The notes: generated by a model not told the origin, from the letters alone. DNA of 57,662 nucleotides from Thermoguttaceae bacterium (GCA_017939795.1 JAGBAA010000125.1:1-57662); one strand, 5' to 3'; shown: positions 8,762 through 17,227, counted from the stretch's first letter. Translations and numbers: made by a program.

Positions 8762-10552
8762 CTATTTTTCCGGAATGTCCGTTTTGATGAAAAGCTCTTT
8801 CATCTGCTTGTCGTCCACCAGACCCGGAGCACCGCTCATCAGGTCGGCGGCGCGTGCGGTCTTCGGGAACGCGATGACGTCGCGGATGCTGTCCAGTCCG
8901 GCAAAGATCATGGCGAGACGGTCCAGGCCAAGCGCGATGCCTCCGTGAGGCGGAGCACCGAAACGCAGTGCGTCAAGCAGGAAGCCGAAGCGGTCCTTCG
9001 CGGTCTCGTCGTCGATGTTCAGGAGCGAGAAGATCTTCTTCTGGAGCGCATTGTCGTGGATTCGGATCGAACCGCCTCCTGCCTCGAAACCGTTGATCAC
9101 GATGTCGTACGCGGCCGCGCGGCACGCACGCGGATCGGTGTCCAGGAGAGCTTCGTCTTCCGGAAGCGGCGCGGTGAACGGATGATGGACCGCCACCCAG
9201 CGTTCCTCTTCGGCGTCCCATTCCAGCATCGGGAAGTCCACGATCCAGGAGAAGCTGAACGATTTCGGATCGTAAAGCTCCAGTTCCTTCGCCAGACGGC
9301 GGCGCAGACCGTTCAGCGCACGGCAGCTCGTCTCGAACGTGTCCGCGATGATGAACGCGATGTCGCCGTCCGTCATTTCCAGACGTTCCTTGATCCGGGC
9401 AATGAATTCCTCATTGAAGAATTTCGCGATCGGGGCCTGAAGCGTTCCTTCTGCTCCCTTGAAGAACGCGAGTCCCTTCACGCCGAAGTTTTCCTTCGCC
9501 CAGGAAGTCAGCTCATCGATCGCCTTGCGCGAGTATTTGTCCGCCGCGCCTTTCGCGACGACCGCACGCACGCGGTTCCCGGCATCGGCAGTTCCGCGGA
9601 AAACGCTGAATTCACATTCTTTCGCGATGTCCGTCAGGTCGATCAGCTCCATACCGTATCGGAGGTCCGGCGCGTCGTGTCCGTAGCGTTCCATGGCGTC
9701 CGCGTAGCTCATTCTCGGCAGCGGCAGCTGAAGCTCGATCCCCAGCACTTCCTTCGCCAGACGCGCGATCAGACCGTCCATCATCCCCATGACGTCTTCC
9801 ATCGAAACGAACGACATTTCCATGTCGATCTGCGTGAATTCCGGCTGACGGTCTGCACGGAGGTCTTCGTCGCGGAAGCAGCGCGCGACCTGTACGTAAC
9901 GGTCAAATCCGGCGATCATCAGCAGCTGTTTGTAGAGCTGGGGAGACTGCGGGAGCGCATAGAATTTCCCGGCGTGCACACGGCTCGGAACGAGATAGTC
10001 GCGGGCACCTTCCGGCGTGCTTCGGCCAAGCATCGGCGTTTCGACTTCCAGGAATCCAAGTTCGTCCGTATAGTCGCGCATGATCTTCACGATCCGGTGA
10101 CGCAGAGCCAGTGCCTTCTGCATATCGGGACGGCGCAGGTCGAGATAGCGGTACTGAAGACGGACGTCTTCGCTCGGCAGATCCGGAATACTCGGCTGGA
10201 CCGGCGGAACGTCGCTGCGGTTCAGGATCACGAGTTCGAGCGGACGGACTTCGATCTCACCCGTTGCGAGCGCTTTGTTTTCGCCCCCTTCCGGACGCTG
10301 GATGACTTCACCCTTCACCTGGATGACGAATTCCTGACGCAGTGTGCGCGCCTTTTTAAGAAGCTCTTCCGCTTCTTCCGGCGAGTTCCCGGCTTCGGGA
10401 GAGAAGGTAATCTGCGTGATCCCGTAACGGTCACGGATCCAAAGGAATGAGAGACCGCCCTGGTCGCGCTGATGGTCTACCCAGCCGCAAAGGGTCACGA
10501 TCTGCCCGGCATTTTCTTTACGCAATTCACCGCAAGTGTGGGTTCTGTACAC
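8762..10552 (-). CDS. aspS: Aspartyl-tRNA synthetase (bacterial type)
   Basis: 596 residues, normal length for the bacterial enzyme. It starts with GTG at 10552, with GGAG eight bases upstream. It has an N-terminal OB-fold anticodon-binding domain ([22 protein letters not shown]), then the class II core: motif 2 ([23 protein letters not shown]) and motif 3 ([28 protein letters not shown]). The bacteria-specific GAD insertion lies between them. It charges tRNA-Asp and, in organisms lacking AsnRS, also tRNA-Asn; discrimination cannot be judged here. A promoter lies at 10703-10730. Confidence 0.97.
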   Translation of the reverse strand: MYRTHTCGELRKENAGQIVTLCGWVDHQRDQGGLSFLWIRDRYGITQITFSPEAGNSPEEAEELLKKARTLRQEFVIQVKGEVIQRPEGGENKALATGEIEVRPLELVILNRSDVPPVQPSIPDLPSEDVRLQYRYLDLRRPDMQKALALRHRIVKIMRDYTDELGFLEVETPMLGRSTPEGARDYLVPSRVHAGKFYALPQSPQLYKQLLMIAGFDRYVQVARCFRDEDLRADRQPEFTQIDMEMSFVSMEDVMGMMDGLIARLAKEVLGIELQLPLPRMSYADAMERYGHDAPDLRYGMELIDLTDIAKECEFSVFRGTADAGNRVRAVVAKGAADKYSRKAIDELTSWAKENFGVKGLAFFKGAEGTLQAPIAKFFNEEFIARIKERLEMTDGDIAFIIADTFETSCRALNGLRRRLAKELELYDPKSFSFSWIVDFPMLEWDAEEERWVAVHHPFTAPLPEDEALLDTDPRACRAAAYDIVINGFEAGGGSIRIHDNALQKKIFSLLNIDDETAKDRFGFLLDALRFGAPPHGGIALGLDRLAMIFAGLDSIRDVIAFPKTARAADLMSGAPGLVDDKQMKELFIKTDIPEK

Positions 10553-10702
10553 CGTATTCTCCTGTCTGTCTTTGAATGTGAGTGAGATTCCGGAGGTTCA
10601 TCCGAAAAAGAATTTCTGCATCCGCTGCCGGGAAGGGGCTCGTGCCATCGAAAGGAGCGTGGAAGGCATGAGAAAACCGTCCCGGCATTTCATTCTCCTA
10701 AT

Positions 10703-10730
10703 AGTTTACCCCAGAAGGAAAAAAACGCAA
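10703..10730 (-). promoter_or_regulatory. Probable aspS promoter
   Basis: On minus, TTGCGT (10725-10730), 16-bp spacer, TAAACT (10703-10708). Leader of about 145 nt. Confidence 0.45.
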
Positions 10731-10790
10731 GGACGGGGGGCGGAATTAAAGTGAATTTTTAAGCGTTTTCCTGAAAAGAATGGTTCAAAT

Positions 10791-10812
10791 GAAAAAGTTT
10801 TTCAACTTTTTC
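10791..10812. repeat. Inverted repeat upstream of the Tat hydrogenase
   Basis: Perfect 9-bp arms (GAAAAAGTT / AACTTTTTC) with a 4-bp centre. It sits about 46 bp before the -10 box of the hydrogenase gene. It could be an operator or an AT-rich activator site. Confidence 0.5.
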
Positions 10813-10854
10813 GGTCAAAAGCATCCGGAGGGGGTAGCGGTGATGGAATTTTTG

Positions 10855-10863
10855 TGCTATACT
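10855..10863 (+). promoter_or_regulatory. Extended -10 promoter of the Tat hydrogenase gene
   Basis: TGCTATACT (10855-10863) matches the extended -10 form TGnTATAAT. No good -35 box lies 16-18 bp upstream, which would fit an activator-dependent promoter. The leader to the ATG is about 160 nt. Nothing else was recognised in the 10553-11031 gap apart from the aspS promoter and the inverted repeat. Confidence 0.45.
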
Positions 10864-11031
10864 GGAACTGTTTGATCGTGCGAGATCCGGATCAAAGAAC
10901 TCGTTCAGGGAAGCTCGCAAATGCAGGATCTTTCAGACTGCTGAAGGTTTTTGTTTTTTATTCTGACGGATCCTTTCCTTTTGCAGAAAGAGTTTCTCCT
11001 CTCCTCCCCACCCGATCGAAAGGAGTTTTGT

Positions 11032-12489
11032 ATGAAAAAGCGATTTTCGCGCCGAAATATTTTAAAAGCCGCCTCTGTTTCCGCCGTCTCGGCACTTTCG
11101 GCCGGGATCGTGTCGGGGCCGAAGCAGGCAAACGCGCAATTCAGCTGGATGAAACCCTCGGCTCCCGCCAAACCTCACGGACCAAGCCATGTGCGGTTTT
11201 CACCGGACAGTCCGTCGATCCAGTATCATCGTGCAAACTGCGAACGCTGCGGAGACTGCATCTCGGTCTGCCGCGATATTCAGACCGTTTATGGACATCC
11301 GGGGAATTTTCCTGCGTCGGAGACTCCGTGCATCCACTGCGGTCAGTGTACTGCGAACTGCTGGGCGAATGCCGTTACGGAACGTTTCCATCTTCAGCCT
11401 GCGTACAATGAGATCCTCTCCAACCGACAGAGCGGAGGCTCGAAGAAATTCGTCGCGCTCATTGCGCCGTCGGTACGCGTGACGCTTGGCGAAATGTTCA
11501 AAATGGAACCGGGAACGAACGTGGAGAAAAAACTCGTGTCCGGTTTGCGGAAGCTCGGTTTCGACTACGTTTTTGACGTGACGTTCGGCGCGGACCTCAC
11601 CGTACTGGAAGAGGCTGCGGAACTGGAAGCGCATCTGAAAAAACGTGCGGAAGATCCCAAAACTCCGAACGTTCCCCTCTTTACGAGCTGCTGTCCGTCG
11701 TGGGTCCGGTTTGCGGAACTGTTTTTCCCGGAAGTCCTGCCGGCGGTCTCGACGTGCAAAAGTCCCATCATGATGCACGGTGCCGTCGTGAAAACGTGGT
11801 TTGCGAAACAGATGAACATCGCGCCGGAAGATCTCGTCGTCATGGCGTTCACTCCGTGTACGGCGAAAAAGTATGAACGGACCCTCGGTTCGGGAAAAGA
11901 TGTTGACTTTGTCCTCACGACACGCGAACTGGGGTGGTGGATGCAGGAACTCGGCATCGATCTGCCGGCTCTCGAGGAGGGTGAGTTTGATTCCATGCTC
12001 GGAAACGGTTCCGGGGCGGGCGTCATTTTCGGAAATACGGGAGGCGTGACGGAGGCGGTCCTGCGCCATATTTACTTTGAACGGACCGGGAAAGTTCCGG
12101 AAATGGATTTTCTGCTCTTCACGCCTGTCCGCGGGCTGGATGGTCTGCGAAGGGCGGAGGTCAGGATCGGCGGGGATGTTCTGCGGGTCGGTCTCGTACA
12201 CGGAACTGCGGCAGCGCGCAAGCTGCTGGAAAGCGGGAAGCTCGAAGAACTGAAACTTGATTTTGTCGAAGTCATGGCCTGCCGAGGCGGGTGTATTGGA
12301 GGCGGAGGAACGCCGAAGACCGAGATCCCGATCTCCGATGCACTGCGGACGAAACGAATGAGCGGACTTTATTCGACCGACAAAACACGCACCATCCGCA
12401 TGAGCCGTGAAAATCCGGAGCTCCAAAAGCTCTACGCCGATTTCCTCAAAGAAACCGGAAACGAACTCCTCCATACAGCAAAACGCTAA
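11032..12489 (+). CDS. Tat-exported single-subunit [FeFe]-hydrogenase
   Basis: 485 residues. ATG 11032 follows AAAGGAG and gives a Tat signal (MKKRFSRRNILKAASVS... ending near QANA, residue 35). Two [4Fe-4S] ferredoxin motifs follow: C70-x2-C-x2-C-x3-C80 and C100-x2-C-x2-C-x3-C110. The H-cluster domain has TSCCPSW (218-224), TPCTAKKYE (274-282) and EVMACRGGC (413-421). The last 50 residues match the hydrogenase small-subunit domain, here fused to the end. It should make or oxidise H2, probably in the periplasm. Periplasmic Desulfovibrio-type enzymes have separate large and small subunits; here all is one chain with its own Tat signal. The residue before PC in the second motif is Thr where clostridial enzymes have Met. 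No HydEFG maturases and no cytochrome partner lie nearby. Confidence 0.9.
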   Translation: MKKRFSRRNILKAASVSAVSALSAGIVSGPKQANAQFSWMKPSAPAKPHGPSHVRFSPDSPSIQYHRANCERCGDCISVCRDIQTVYGHPGNFPASETPCIHCGQCTANCWANAVTERFHLQPAYNEILSNRQSGGSKKFVALIAPSVRVTLGEMFKMEPGTNVEKKLVSGLRKLGFDYVFDVTFGADLTVLEEAAELEAHLKKRAEDPKTPNVPLFTSCCPSWVRFAELFFPEVLPAVSTCKSPIMMHGAVVKTWFAKQMNIAPEDLVVMAFTPCTAKKYERTLGSGKDVDFVLTTRELGWWMQELGIDLPALEEGEFDSMLGNGSGAGVIFGNTGGVTEAVLRHIYFERTGKVPEMDFLLFTPVRGLDGLRRAEVRIGGDVLRVGLVHGTAAARKLLESGKLEELKLDFVEVMACRGGCIGGGGTPKTEIPISDALRTKRMSGLYSTDKTRTIRMSRENPELQKLYADFLKETGNELLHTAKR

Positions 12490-12517
12490 AAGTAAAGATC
12501 GGATCATTGAGTAGGGG

Positions 12518-12553
12518 AAAAACCGTCAGTCGTATTTCGGCTGACGGTTTTTT
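12518..12553. terminator. Bidirectional terminator between the hydrogenase and AlbA_2 genes
   Basis: An inverted repeat AAAAACCGTCAG / CTGACGGTTTTTT around an 11-nt loop. A-tract and T-tract flank it on both sides, between two convergent genes. Confidence 0.9.
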
Positions 12554-12582
12554 CCTTCAAATCGGGAAAAGAAATCCGGAAG

Positions 12583-14094
12583 CTATCGTAAAATGATCCA
12601 GATCCCGCTTTTTTTGGCGCCTTCCCGCCGGATGATTTTTTTCTCTTTGAGTTTTTTTACTGCACGTTGAACCGTGGCTTTTGATGTGCCCAAAAGCTCT
12701 GAGATCTGAAGTACTGTAATGGAAGGATCTGTTCTTATTGCATTTAGAATATGTTTTTCGTTTTCCGTCAATTCTTTATTTGAAGTATCATTTAAAGTAT
12801 CATTTAAAGTATCATTTAAAGTATCATTTAAAGTATCATTGAGACCAATAAAATCCTCATGGATCGGAATGGTCGTTAAAAAAAAGGTTCGTTCTTCATC
12901 TGTCTCAAATATCGGCATTGGGGAACCATTGGCTTTCAGGGCACGGATGATTTTTTGAAAACCCGTATTGCGGCCTTCTGTCAAATGCAGTTCTTTCAAA
13001 AACTCGCCAATTCGCCGATTTCGATAACGGCGGCTTGCTGCATGGTAGTTTTGGAGATTTTCGATACTGATCGACCGGTCTGCTCCCGGATGACTGAGGA
13101 TTTCGATCCTATCCGGTAAAATACGGACTTCGATTGGTTCGCGTACATCATAGCCTTTATGGTACACTGCGTTGGAAAGAGCTTCCTTGATCGCAGTAAA
13201 CGGATAATTGAAGTATCTGTCTGCCTCTGCTGTGTTTGGGGATTTTTCGATCCGTTCTGTAATGATTACATTGCGGATATACTGTAGAGATTCCCGAAGC
13301 TGCTGATGAATGGGACCGCGAAATATCTTTTCGATGATCTGGTCTCCGCCGAGGCCGTCCGGAAACTGAACGACATCGATCTGGGCATAGGGAAAAAACT
13401 TTTCGGGTTCCAGACTGAAGAACATTAAAGCGGCATTTCGGGGTTTGGCATATTCCGGAAGTTCACTGATCAGGTTCATGTCCCGACACAGACGCACAAA
13501 ATCTTTTTGTCCGGCTTCATGATATAATCCGCTGTCCACTTCACGAAGATACTGCTGGATGAGCGTAAGATTCAAATCTTCAAGACTGGCCTGATGATTT
13601 ACCCGGTCATCAAACGGTACGTTATTGGCGAGTTCGTAAAGGTCTTTTTTTTGAACTTCAGTCGGCATGATGGTGCTTGCCATTTTACGGATCCAGTAGA
13701 TTCGTTCTCTGCAATCCTTTGCCATTGTTTTAGGAGAGGAGTATGGGCGTATGCTGCCGCCAGGGGCCCAGACTATAAGAAATTTTTTCCCTAGATAGTC
13801 GGCGACTTCTGTTATGGGCATATATTCGGGATGAATACGTTTGCATTTGTTCAGCATGTCCTTTTGGTAGGCATCGATTTTTTCCGGCGGTACTCCGGGC
13901 ATACTGTCAGGCTGTCCCTGCTTGTCCCGAACTCCAATGATCAGGTATCCGCCTCCCCAGTTGTCAATGTCATTTGCGAAAGCACAGATGGTTTTTAAAG
14001 ATGCTTCCGCATCCCAGGTTTCTTTAAATTCAATTCGTGCCCATTCTACGACCTGTCCGGAAAGCAGTGTTTTTATGTTTGTCGGAATGCCCAT
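12583..14094 (-). CDS. AlbA_2/Schlafen-type transcriptional regulator with ATPase-like and wHTH domains
   Basis: 503 residues. ATG 14094 has AGGAGG at ideal distance. Residues about 15-130 form the AlbA_2 (Schlafen-like) nucleic-acid-binding domain (EFKETWDAEASLKTICAFAND, GGYLIIGVRD). A middle domain of COG2865 type carries ATPase-like motifs (FTAIKEALSNAVYHKGY, a GHKL N-box). The C terminus is a winged helix (ISELLGTSKATVQRAVKKLKEKKII). Between them lie five tandem four-residue repeats, NDTL x4 plus NDTS. Family members are thought to be DNA-binding regulators. A perfect inverted repeat directly before its ribosome site suggests autoregulation. Base composition is lower in GC than in the neighbours, which hints at acquisition. 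Confidence 0.85.
   Translation of the reverse strand: MGIPTNIKTLLSGQVVEWARIEFKETWDAEASLKTICAFANDIDNWGGGYLIIGVRDKQGQPDSMPGVPPEKIDAYQKDMLNKCKRIHPEYMPITEVADYLGKKFLIVWAPGGSIRPYSSPKTMAKDCRERIYWIRKMASTIMPTEVQKKDLYELANNVPFDDRVNHQASLEDLNLTLIQQYLREVDSGLYHEAGQKDFVRLCRDMNLISELPEYAKPRNAALMFFSLEPEKFFPYAQIDVVQFPDGLGGDQIIEKIFRGPIHQQLRESLQYIRNVIITERIEKSPNTAEADRYFNYPFTAIKEALSNAVYHKGYDVREPIEVRILPDRIEILSHPGADRSISIENLQNYHAASRRYRNRRIGEFLKELHLTEGRNTGFQKIIRALKANGSPMPIFETDEERTFFLTTIPIHEDFIGLNDTLNDTLNDTLNDTLNDTSNKELTENEKHILNAIRTDPSITVLQISELLGTSKATVQRAVKKLKEKKIIRREGAKKSGIWIILR
12783..12842 (-). repeat. Five-fold 12-bp tandem repeat inside the AlbA_2 gene
   Basis: The unit atttaaagtatc is repeated five times almost without change and encodes NDTL/NDTS. 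It sits in the linker before the winged helix. Being a multiple of three, copy-number change would lengthen the linker without a frameshift. Confidence 0.9.
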
Positions 14095-14105
14095 TACGTC
14101 CTCCT

Positions 14106-14130
14106 GTCAAAATGACGGCTTCATTTTGAC
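14106..14130. promoter_or_regulatory. Perfect inverted repeat before the AlbA_2 gene (likely operator)
   Basis: Arms GTCAAAATGA (14106-14115) and TCATTTTGAC (14121-14130) are exact complements with a 5-bp centre. It ends right beside the AGGAGG ribosome site. It could be a repressor site or an RNA hairpin controlling translation. Confidence 0.7.
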
Positions 14131-14261
14131 TGTCTGCTGCTGGTATTTTTTCGTCATTAGGAATAGTCTTTTTTTCGGCTTTTTTATGACAGGAAGTACA
14201 GCAGTATCCGCGGTATTTCTCTGAGGAAACGAATTCCGCAGTACACGCATCCCGCTTTTTC

Positions 14262-14585
14262 TCACGCATTCAGCCCGGCGCACTCTTCTTCCAGCCAGAG
14301 GGAGTAGGCCGGGTTGAGGGAGTCGATTTCTTCGCAGAGGAGCTCCGGGACTTCGTAGGGGTGGTTTTGGAGGATGAAGTCCGTGACCTTTTCCCGACCG
14401 GCGAGAGTCGTTTTCAGCTCGAATTTCCATTCCGGCGTCTCTTCGAGAGTCCCTTTCCAATGGTATCGGCTCAGGACGGCACTTTGCTGGGAACAGGCGA
14501 TCCATCGGCGTTCGAGAAGTTCCGCTGCGATCTTCTCTCCGGCACCCTGATCGTCGATGGTGAATGTCATTCGATAGAATTTCAT
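14262..14585 (-). CDS. cutA: CutA-like divalent-cation tolerance protein
   Basis: 107 residues, the usual CutA1 length. The start at 14585 (MKFYRMTFTIDDQGAGEKIA) has GGAG nine bases upstream; a longer upstream reading is out of family. CutA traits are LLERRWIACSQQ (the ACxN-like strand), the YHWKGTLEE loop with the conserved Trp, EWKFELKTT and HPYEVPELL. CutA1 forms very stable trimers, and its role in metal tolerance is still debated. The end of the gene lies 130 bp before the AlbA_2 leader on the same strand. Confidence 0.85.
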   Translation of the reverse strand: MKFYRMTFTIDDQGAGEKIAAELLERRWIACSQQSAVLSRYHWKGTLEETPEWKFELKTTLAGREKVTDFILQNHPYEVPELLCEEIDSLNPAYSLWLEEECAGLNA

Positions 14586-14827
14586 TGTATTTTTCTCCGT
14601 TGGGATTTTCTTTTTTTTCGTGGATTTTTGAAAATTTTGGCACGATCTGTCTGAAATTGCTCTCGACTTCATGCGTGAAATCCGCTATACTCTGCTCAGC
14701 ATGAAATTTTGAAAGATTTCAATCTGCCGAAAGTTTCCATGCCTCCTTTCTCTTTTCGGCATTGCCGGGACGGGGAGTTCAGTATGGAAACTGGAGGATG
14801 CTTTTTTTTAACGAAAGGATTTTTGAA

Positions 14828-15163
14828 ATGTCGAATGAAGTCGAACAGGCCCAGGCCCAGCAGGAAGCTCCTCGCGTCGTTCAGATCAATGATGAAAAAG
14901 CGGTTTGCGGTTACGCGAACTTCTGCCGTGTTTCCGGCGCTCCCGAAGAACTGATCATTGATTTCGGTCTCAATCCGCAGCCGGTCGGATTCCCCACCAA
15001 TCCCATCACGATCTCCCAGCGCGTCGTCATGAACTACTACACGGCGAAACGTATGCTCCAGGCTCTCCAGCTGACCCTTCAGCGTCACGAAGCCACCTTT
15101 GGGATCGTTGAGACCGATCTGGCCCAGCGTGTCCGTCCGAACACCCAGGAAGCCCAGAACTAG
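14828..15163 (+). CDS. DUF3467 protein
   Basis: 111 residues from ATG 14828, which follows AAAGGA. Residues about 15-95 match the small DUF3467 family (YANFCRVSGAPEELIIDFGLNPQP, then RVVMNYYTAKRMLQALQLTLQRHEATFG). The ends are Gln-rich and look disordered. The family is frequent in planctomycetes and other bacteria; its function is unknown. It is transcribed alone and followed by a strong terminator. Confidence 0.85.
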   Translation: MSNEVEQAQAQQEAPRVVQINDEKAVCGYANFCRVSGAPEELIIDFGLNPQPVGFPTNPITISQRVVMNYYTAKRMLQALQLTLQRHEATFGIVETDLAQRVRPNTQEAQN

Positions 15164-15195
15164 TTTCTGATCTTCTCCGGCTTTTCGGCCAAAAT

Positions 15196-15246
15196 AAAAA
15201 AGCCTCGCACGGTTTCTGAAATGAGTCTCCGCGTGAGGTTTTTTTA
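15196..15246. terminator. Terminator after the DUF3467 gene
   Basis: The stem CCTC(G)CACG / CGTGAGG has a one-base bulge, preceded by A6 and followed by T7, so it can work on both strands. Confidence 0.8.
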
Positions 15247-15297
15247 TGTCCATTTTTAAACGTGAGATCTACGAAAGAAAATCAGGAAACATCCAAA

Positions 15298-15460
15298 CAT
15301 CAAGAAGTTTTTGAAGAGGGGATCTGAGGGAGGAACGATCTTCAAGATGTTTCTCCCTCACGAGCGTCACGACATGACGGGCAGGCCGTGAGCCGCGGCG
15401 ACATGACGGGCAGGCCGTGAGCCGCGGCGGGCGGACAGCGCGCGGGACCGCTTGTACCGA
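15298..15460 (+). repeat. Dispersed structured repeat, copy 1
   Basis: This non-coding stretch matches the reverse complement of 23178-23322. Shared blocks in order are: a catcaagaa / ttgaagaggg lead; a hairpin (GAGGGAG-AAC-ATCTT against AAGAT-GTT-CTCCCTC); ctccctcacg; gacatgacgggcag; and gggaccgcttgt-ccga. It lies between the convergent DUF3467 and thiE genes. It contains a 29-bp perfect tandem duplication (15371-15399 and 15400-15428) that copy 2 lacks. Confidence 0.75.
15371..15428 (+). repeat. 29-bp perfect tandem duplication
   Basis: Two identical 29-bp units, 15371-15399 and 15400-15428, each starting gacatgacgggcag. It is a recent internal duplication within copy 1 of the dispersed repeat. 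Confidence 0.95.
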
Positions 15461-15477
15461 CGGTTCCGCCGTTGAAT

Positions 15478-16155
15478 TCATTTTCCAAAAAGCTGACGGA
15501 GTTCCCGGACTTTCTCCGCAGGGTCGGGAGCCTGAGTTACTTCCGTCACCATGGCAATGTGTTTCGCGCCGGCCTGCACGAGTTCCGGAATATGCCGAGC
15601 CTTGATCCCTCCCATGACGGAGAACGGAACGTGCACGTGCGGGACCATTTCTTTGAGAAAATCGACTCCCAGAGGCGGCATTCCGACCGTTTTCGTCTGC
15701 GTCGCGAAGATCGGCCCGATATTCAGATAGCCGGTCCCCATAGCCTGTGCGGTCTCGATCTCCGGCAGATCATGCGTCGAGGAACCTAGCAGAAGTTCCG
15801 GCGCGATCCGTTTTGCCGCGTCGATCGGCAGATCTTCCTGACCAAGATGCACTCCGTCGGCACACGCAGTCAGCGCGACATCGAGATGGTCATCGATGAT
15901 GATCAGCACGCCGAAGCGGTTCGCAATTTCCCGGCATCGGCATGCGAGGTGATGGATCGCCGCTTTGTTCCAGTTCTTTTCCCGGATCTGAATGACTTTC
16001 GCTCCCCCCTCTGCCGCCGCGCAGAAGATCTCAAACGGATCGCGTCCTGCGCAGAATTCCGACGAAATGACCGGGTAAAGGTCCGCATTTTCAAAGGCCG
16101 CCAGCCGACTCGCAAGTGTGGGGAAACAGGATCTCATGGGGGTTTGCGTGTCCAT
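15478..16155 (-). CDS. thiE: Thiamine-phosphate synthase
   Basis: 225 residues if started at ATG 16155 (MDTQTP...); a Met at 16137 is also possible, and neither has a convincing ribosome site. It has the TIM-barrel TMP-synthase marks: KVIQIREKNW (substrate Lys/Arg strand), IIIDDHLDVAL, CADGVHLGQEDLP, GYLNIGPIFATQTK and FSVMGGIKARHI. ThiE joins the pyrimidine and thiazole phosphates to make thiamine phosphate. It lies downstream of thi4, separated by a terminator-like hairpin, so its expression depends on read-through or an unseen promoter. Confidence 0.92.
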   Translation of the reverse strand: MDTQTPMRSCFPTLASRLAAFENADLYPVISSEFCAGRDPFEIFCAAAEGGAKVIQIREKNWNKAAIHHLACRCREIANRFGVLIIIDDHLDVALTACADGVHLGQEDLPIDAAKRIAPELLLGSSTHDLPEIETAQAMGTGYLNIGPIFATQTKTVGMPPLGVDFLKEMVPHVHVPFSVMGGIKARHIPELVQAGAKHIAMVTEVTQAPDPAEKVRELRQLFGK

Positions 16156-16184
16156 AAAAGGAAAGGAATAAAAAAGGAAAGACA

Positions 16185-16222
16185 CAAAAAACCGCCGGAG
16201 AGACTCACACTCTGCCGGCGGT
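16185..16222 (-). terminator. Terminator or attenuator between thi4 and thiE
   Basis: An 8-bp GC stem (ACCGCCGG / CCGGCGGT) at 16191-16222 is followed on minus by T6. It lies only about 35 bp before the thiE start, so it may set a lower level of thiE than of thi4. Confidence 0.85.
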
Positions 16223-16264
16223 ATCCGATCCAAAATAGTCTCTGGACCACTTTCGGCGATGAAA

Positions 16265-17047
16265 CTATTTTCCGAGGTTTTCGAGGATCAGTTTCGCCGC
16301 TTTCCGGCCGGACATGAGCATACCGCCGAAGATCGGTCCCATGCGGTATCCGCCCATCACGTTGTTCGCGCTCATGCCGCAGGCGAACAGACCGGGGAAG
16401 TACTCCTGCGTGTTTTCGACGGTGGAAGCCTCGCCGCTGTCGACCCACATCGGTTTCTCGCCGAGGATCTTGCCGGTCGGCGTGTTGAGAGCGATATGCG
16501 CTTTGTTGACGGCCAGATTCATGATCTCGCTCGGATGGCCCGTTCCGTCAAGGACGCACTTCGAGACGACGGTCAGCGGGTCCACGTGCATTCCAAGACG
16601 TTCCACCGGAGTCCAGTTGATGACCAGACCGCCGACTTTGCCTTCCTTGAAAATAATGTCTTCGACGCTCATGGCATTGAAGATCTTCGCGCCGGCGTGA
16701 ACGGCACCGTAGATCAGGGCGCTCGCCATTTCGACGGAATCGAGCGTGAAGTAGCCTTCCGCGCCGTCGATCGGGAGATAGCGGATCCCGAAATCATCCA
16801 GAATGTTCGTCGCATCGGACTGAACGACCACTTCATTGAAGAGCATTCCGCCGCCCCACGTTCCGCCGCCCGGAGCGAGTTTGCGCTCAAACACGGCGAC
16901 TTTCGCGCCGGCCGCGGCCAGATCACGCGCCGCGACCATAGCAGACGGACCGCCGCCGACGATGGCGACGTCGACCTGAAGGTGATTCAGAAATTTTTCG
17001 CTGAAAGTACGGACGATTGCCGACGAAATGACGTTTTCGATAGACAT
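16265..17047 (-). CDS. thi4: Thiamine thiazole synthase, Thi4/Thi1 type
   Basis: 260 residues from ATG 17047; longer forms would run into the TPP riboswitch. It has an FAD/NAD-binding start ([20 protein letters not shown]), then [31 protein letters not shown] and the C-terminal [24 protein letters not shown]. Thi4 makes the thiazole from NAD and glycine. In yeast-type enzymes a Cys in the GHDG...C loop gives up its sulfur; here the aligned position (about residue 179) is Ala and no Cys lies in the loop. This fits the reusable, sulfide-fed class found in anaerobes and archaea. It is controlled by the TPP riboswitch upstream. Confidence 0.92.
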   Translation of the reverse strand: MSIENVISSAIVRTFSEKFLNHLQVDVAIVGGGPSAMVAARDLAAAGAKVAVFERKLAPGGGTWGGGMLFNEVVVQSDATNILDDFGIRYLPIDGAEGYFTLDSVEMASALIYGAVHAGAKIFNAMSVEDIIFKEGKVGGLVINWTPVERLGMHVDPLTVVSKCVLDGTGHPSEIMNLAVNKAHIALNTPTGKILGEKPMWVDSGEASTVENTQEYFPGLFACGMSANNVMGGYRMGPIFGGMLMSGRKAAKLILENLGK

Positions 17048-17136
17048 GACTGTTCTCTTCTGGATCCTTTCTTTCCGAAAGGGAAATGCGTGTTTTTCGG
17101 GACGGGCTGAGGCACCCGAAACACATTCTTCGTAAA

Positions 17137-17210
17137 TTCCTGCGCCGGAATTACCCGGTTCAGGTTCCAAGGGTCTGATCTCAGCCGCGGCACAAACCGC
17201 AGCACCCCAT
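17137..17210 (-). promoter_or_regulatory. TPP riboswitch
   Basis: Read on minus, the leader carries the THI-box signature: GGGGTGC, then CTGAGA, ACCC, GAACCTGA and GGGTAATTCCGGCGCAGG, in correct order and spacing. It lies about 90 nt before the thi4 ATG. Binding of thiamine pyrophosphate should shut off thi4; the expression platform was not resolved. Confidence 0.95.
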
Positions 17211-17227
17211 TACGTATGATTCCGTCC

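Noticed and set aside
8672..10450. 592-codon plus-strand frame opposite aspS
   Set aside because: aspS on minus is unmistakable; the plus frame is a shadow.
14030..14269. 79-codon Cys-containing frame overlapping the cutA end and the AlbA_2 start
   Set aside because: It overlaps the AlbA_2 leader and gene start and has no ribosome site, and the product is low-complexity and Lys-rich.
15371..15428. CRISPR-like repeat array
   Set aside because: Only two units and no spacer between them; it is a tandem duplication.
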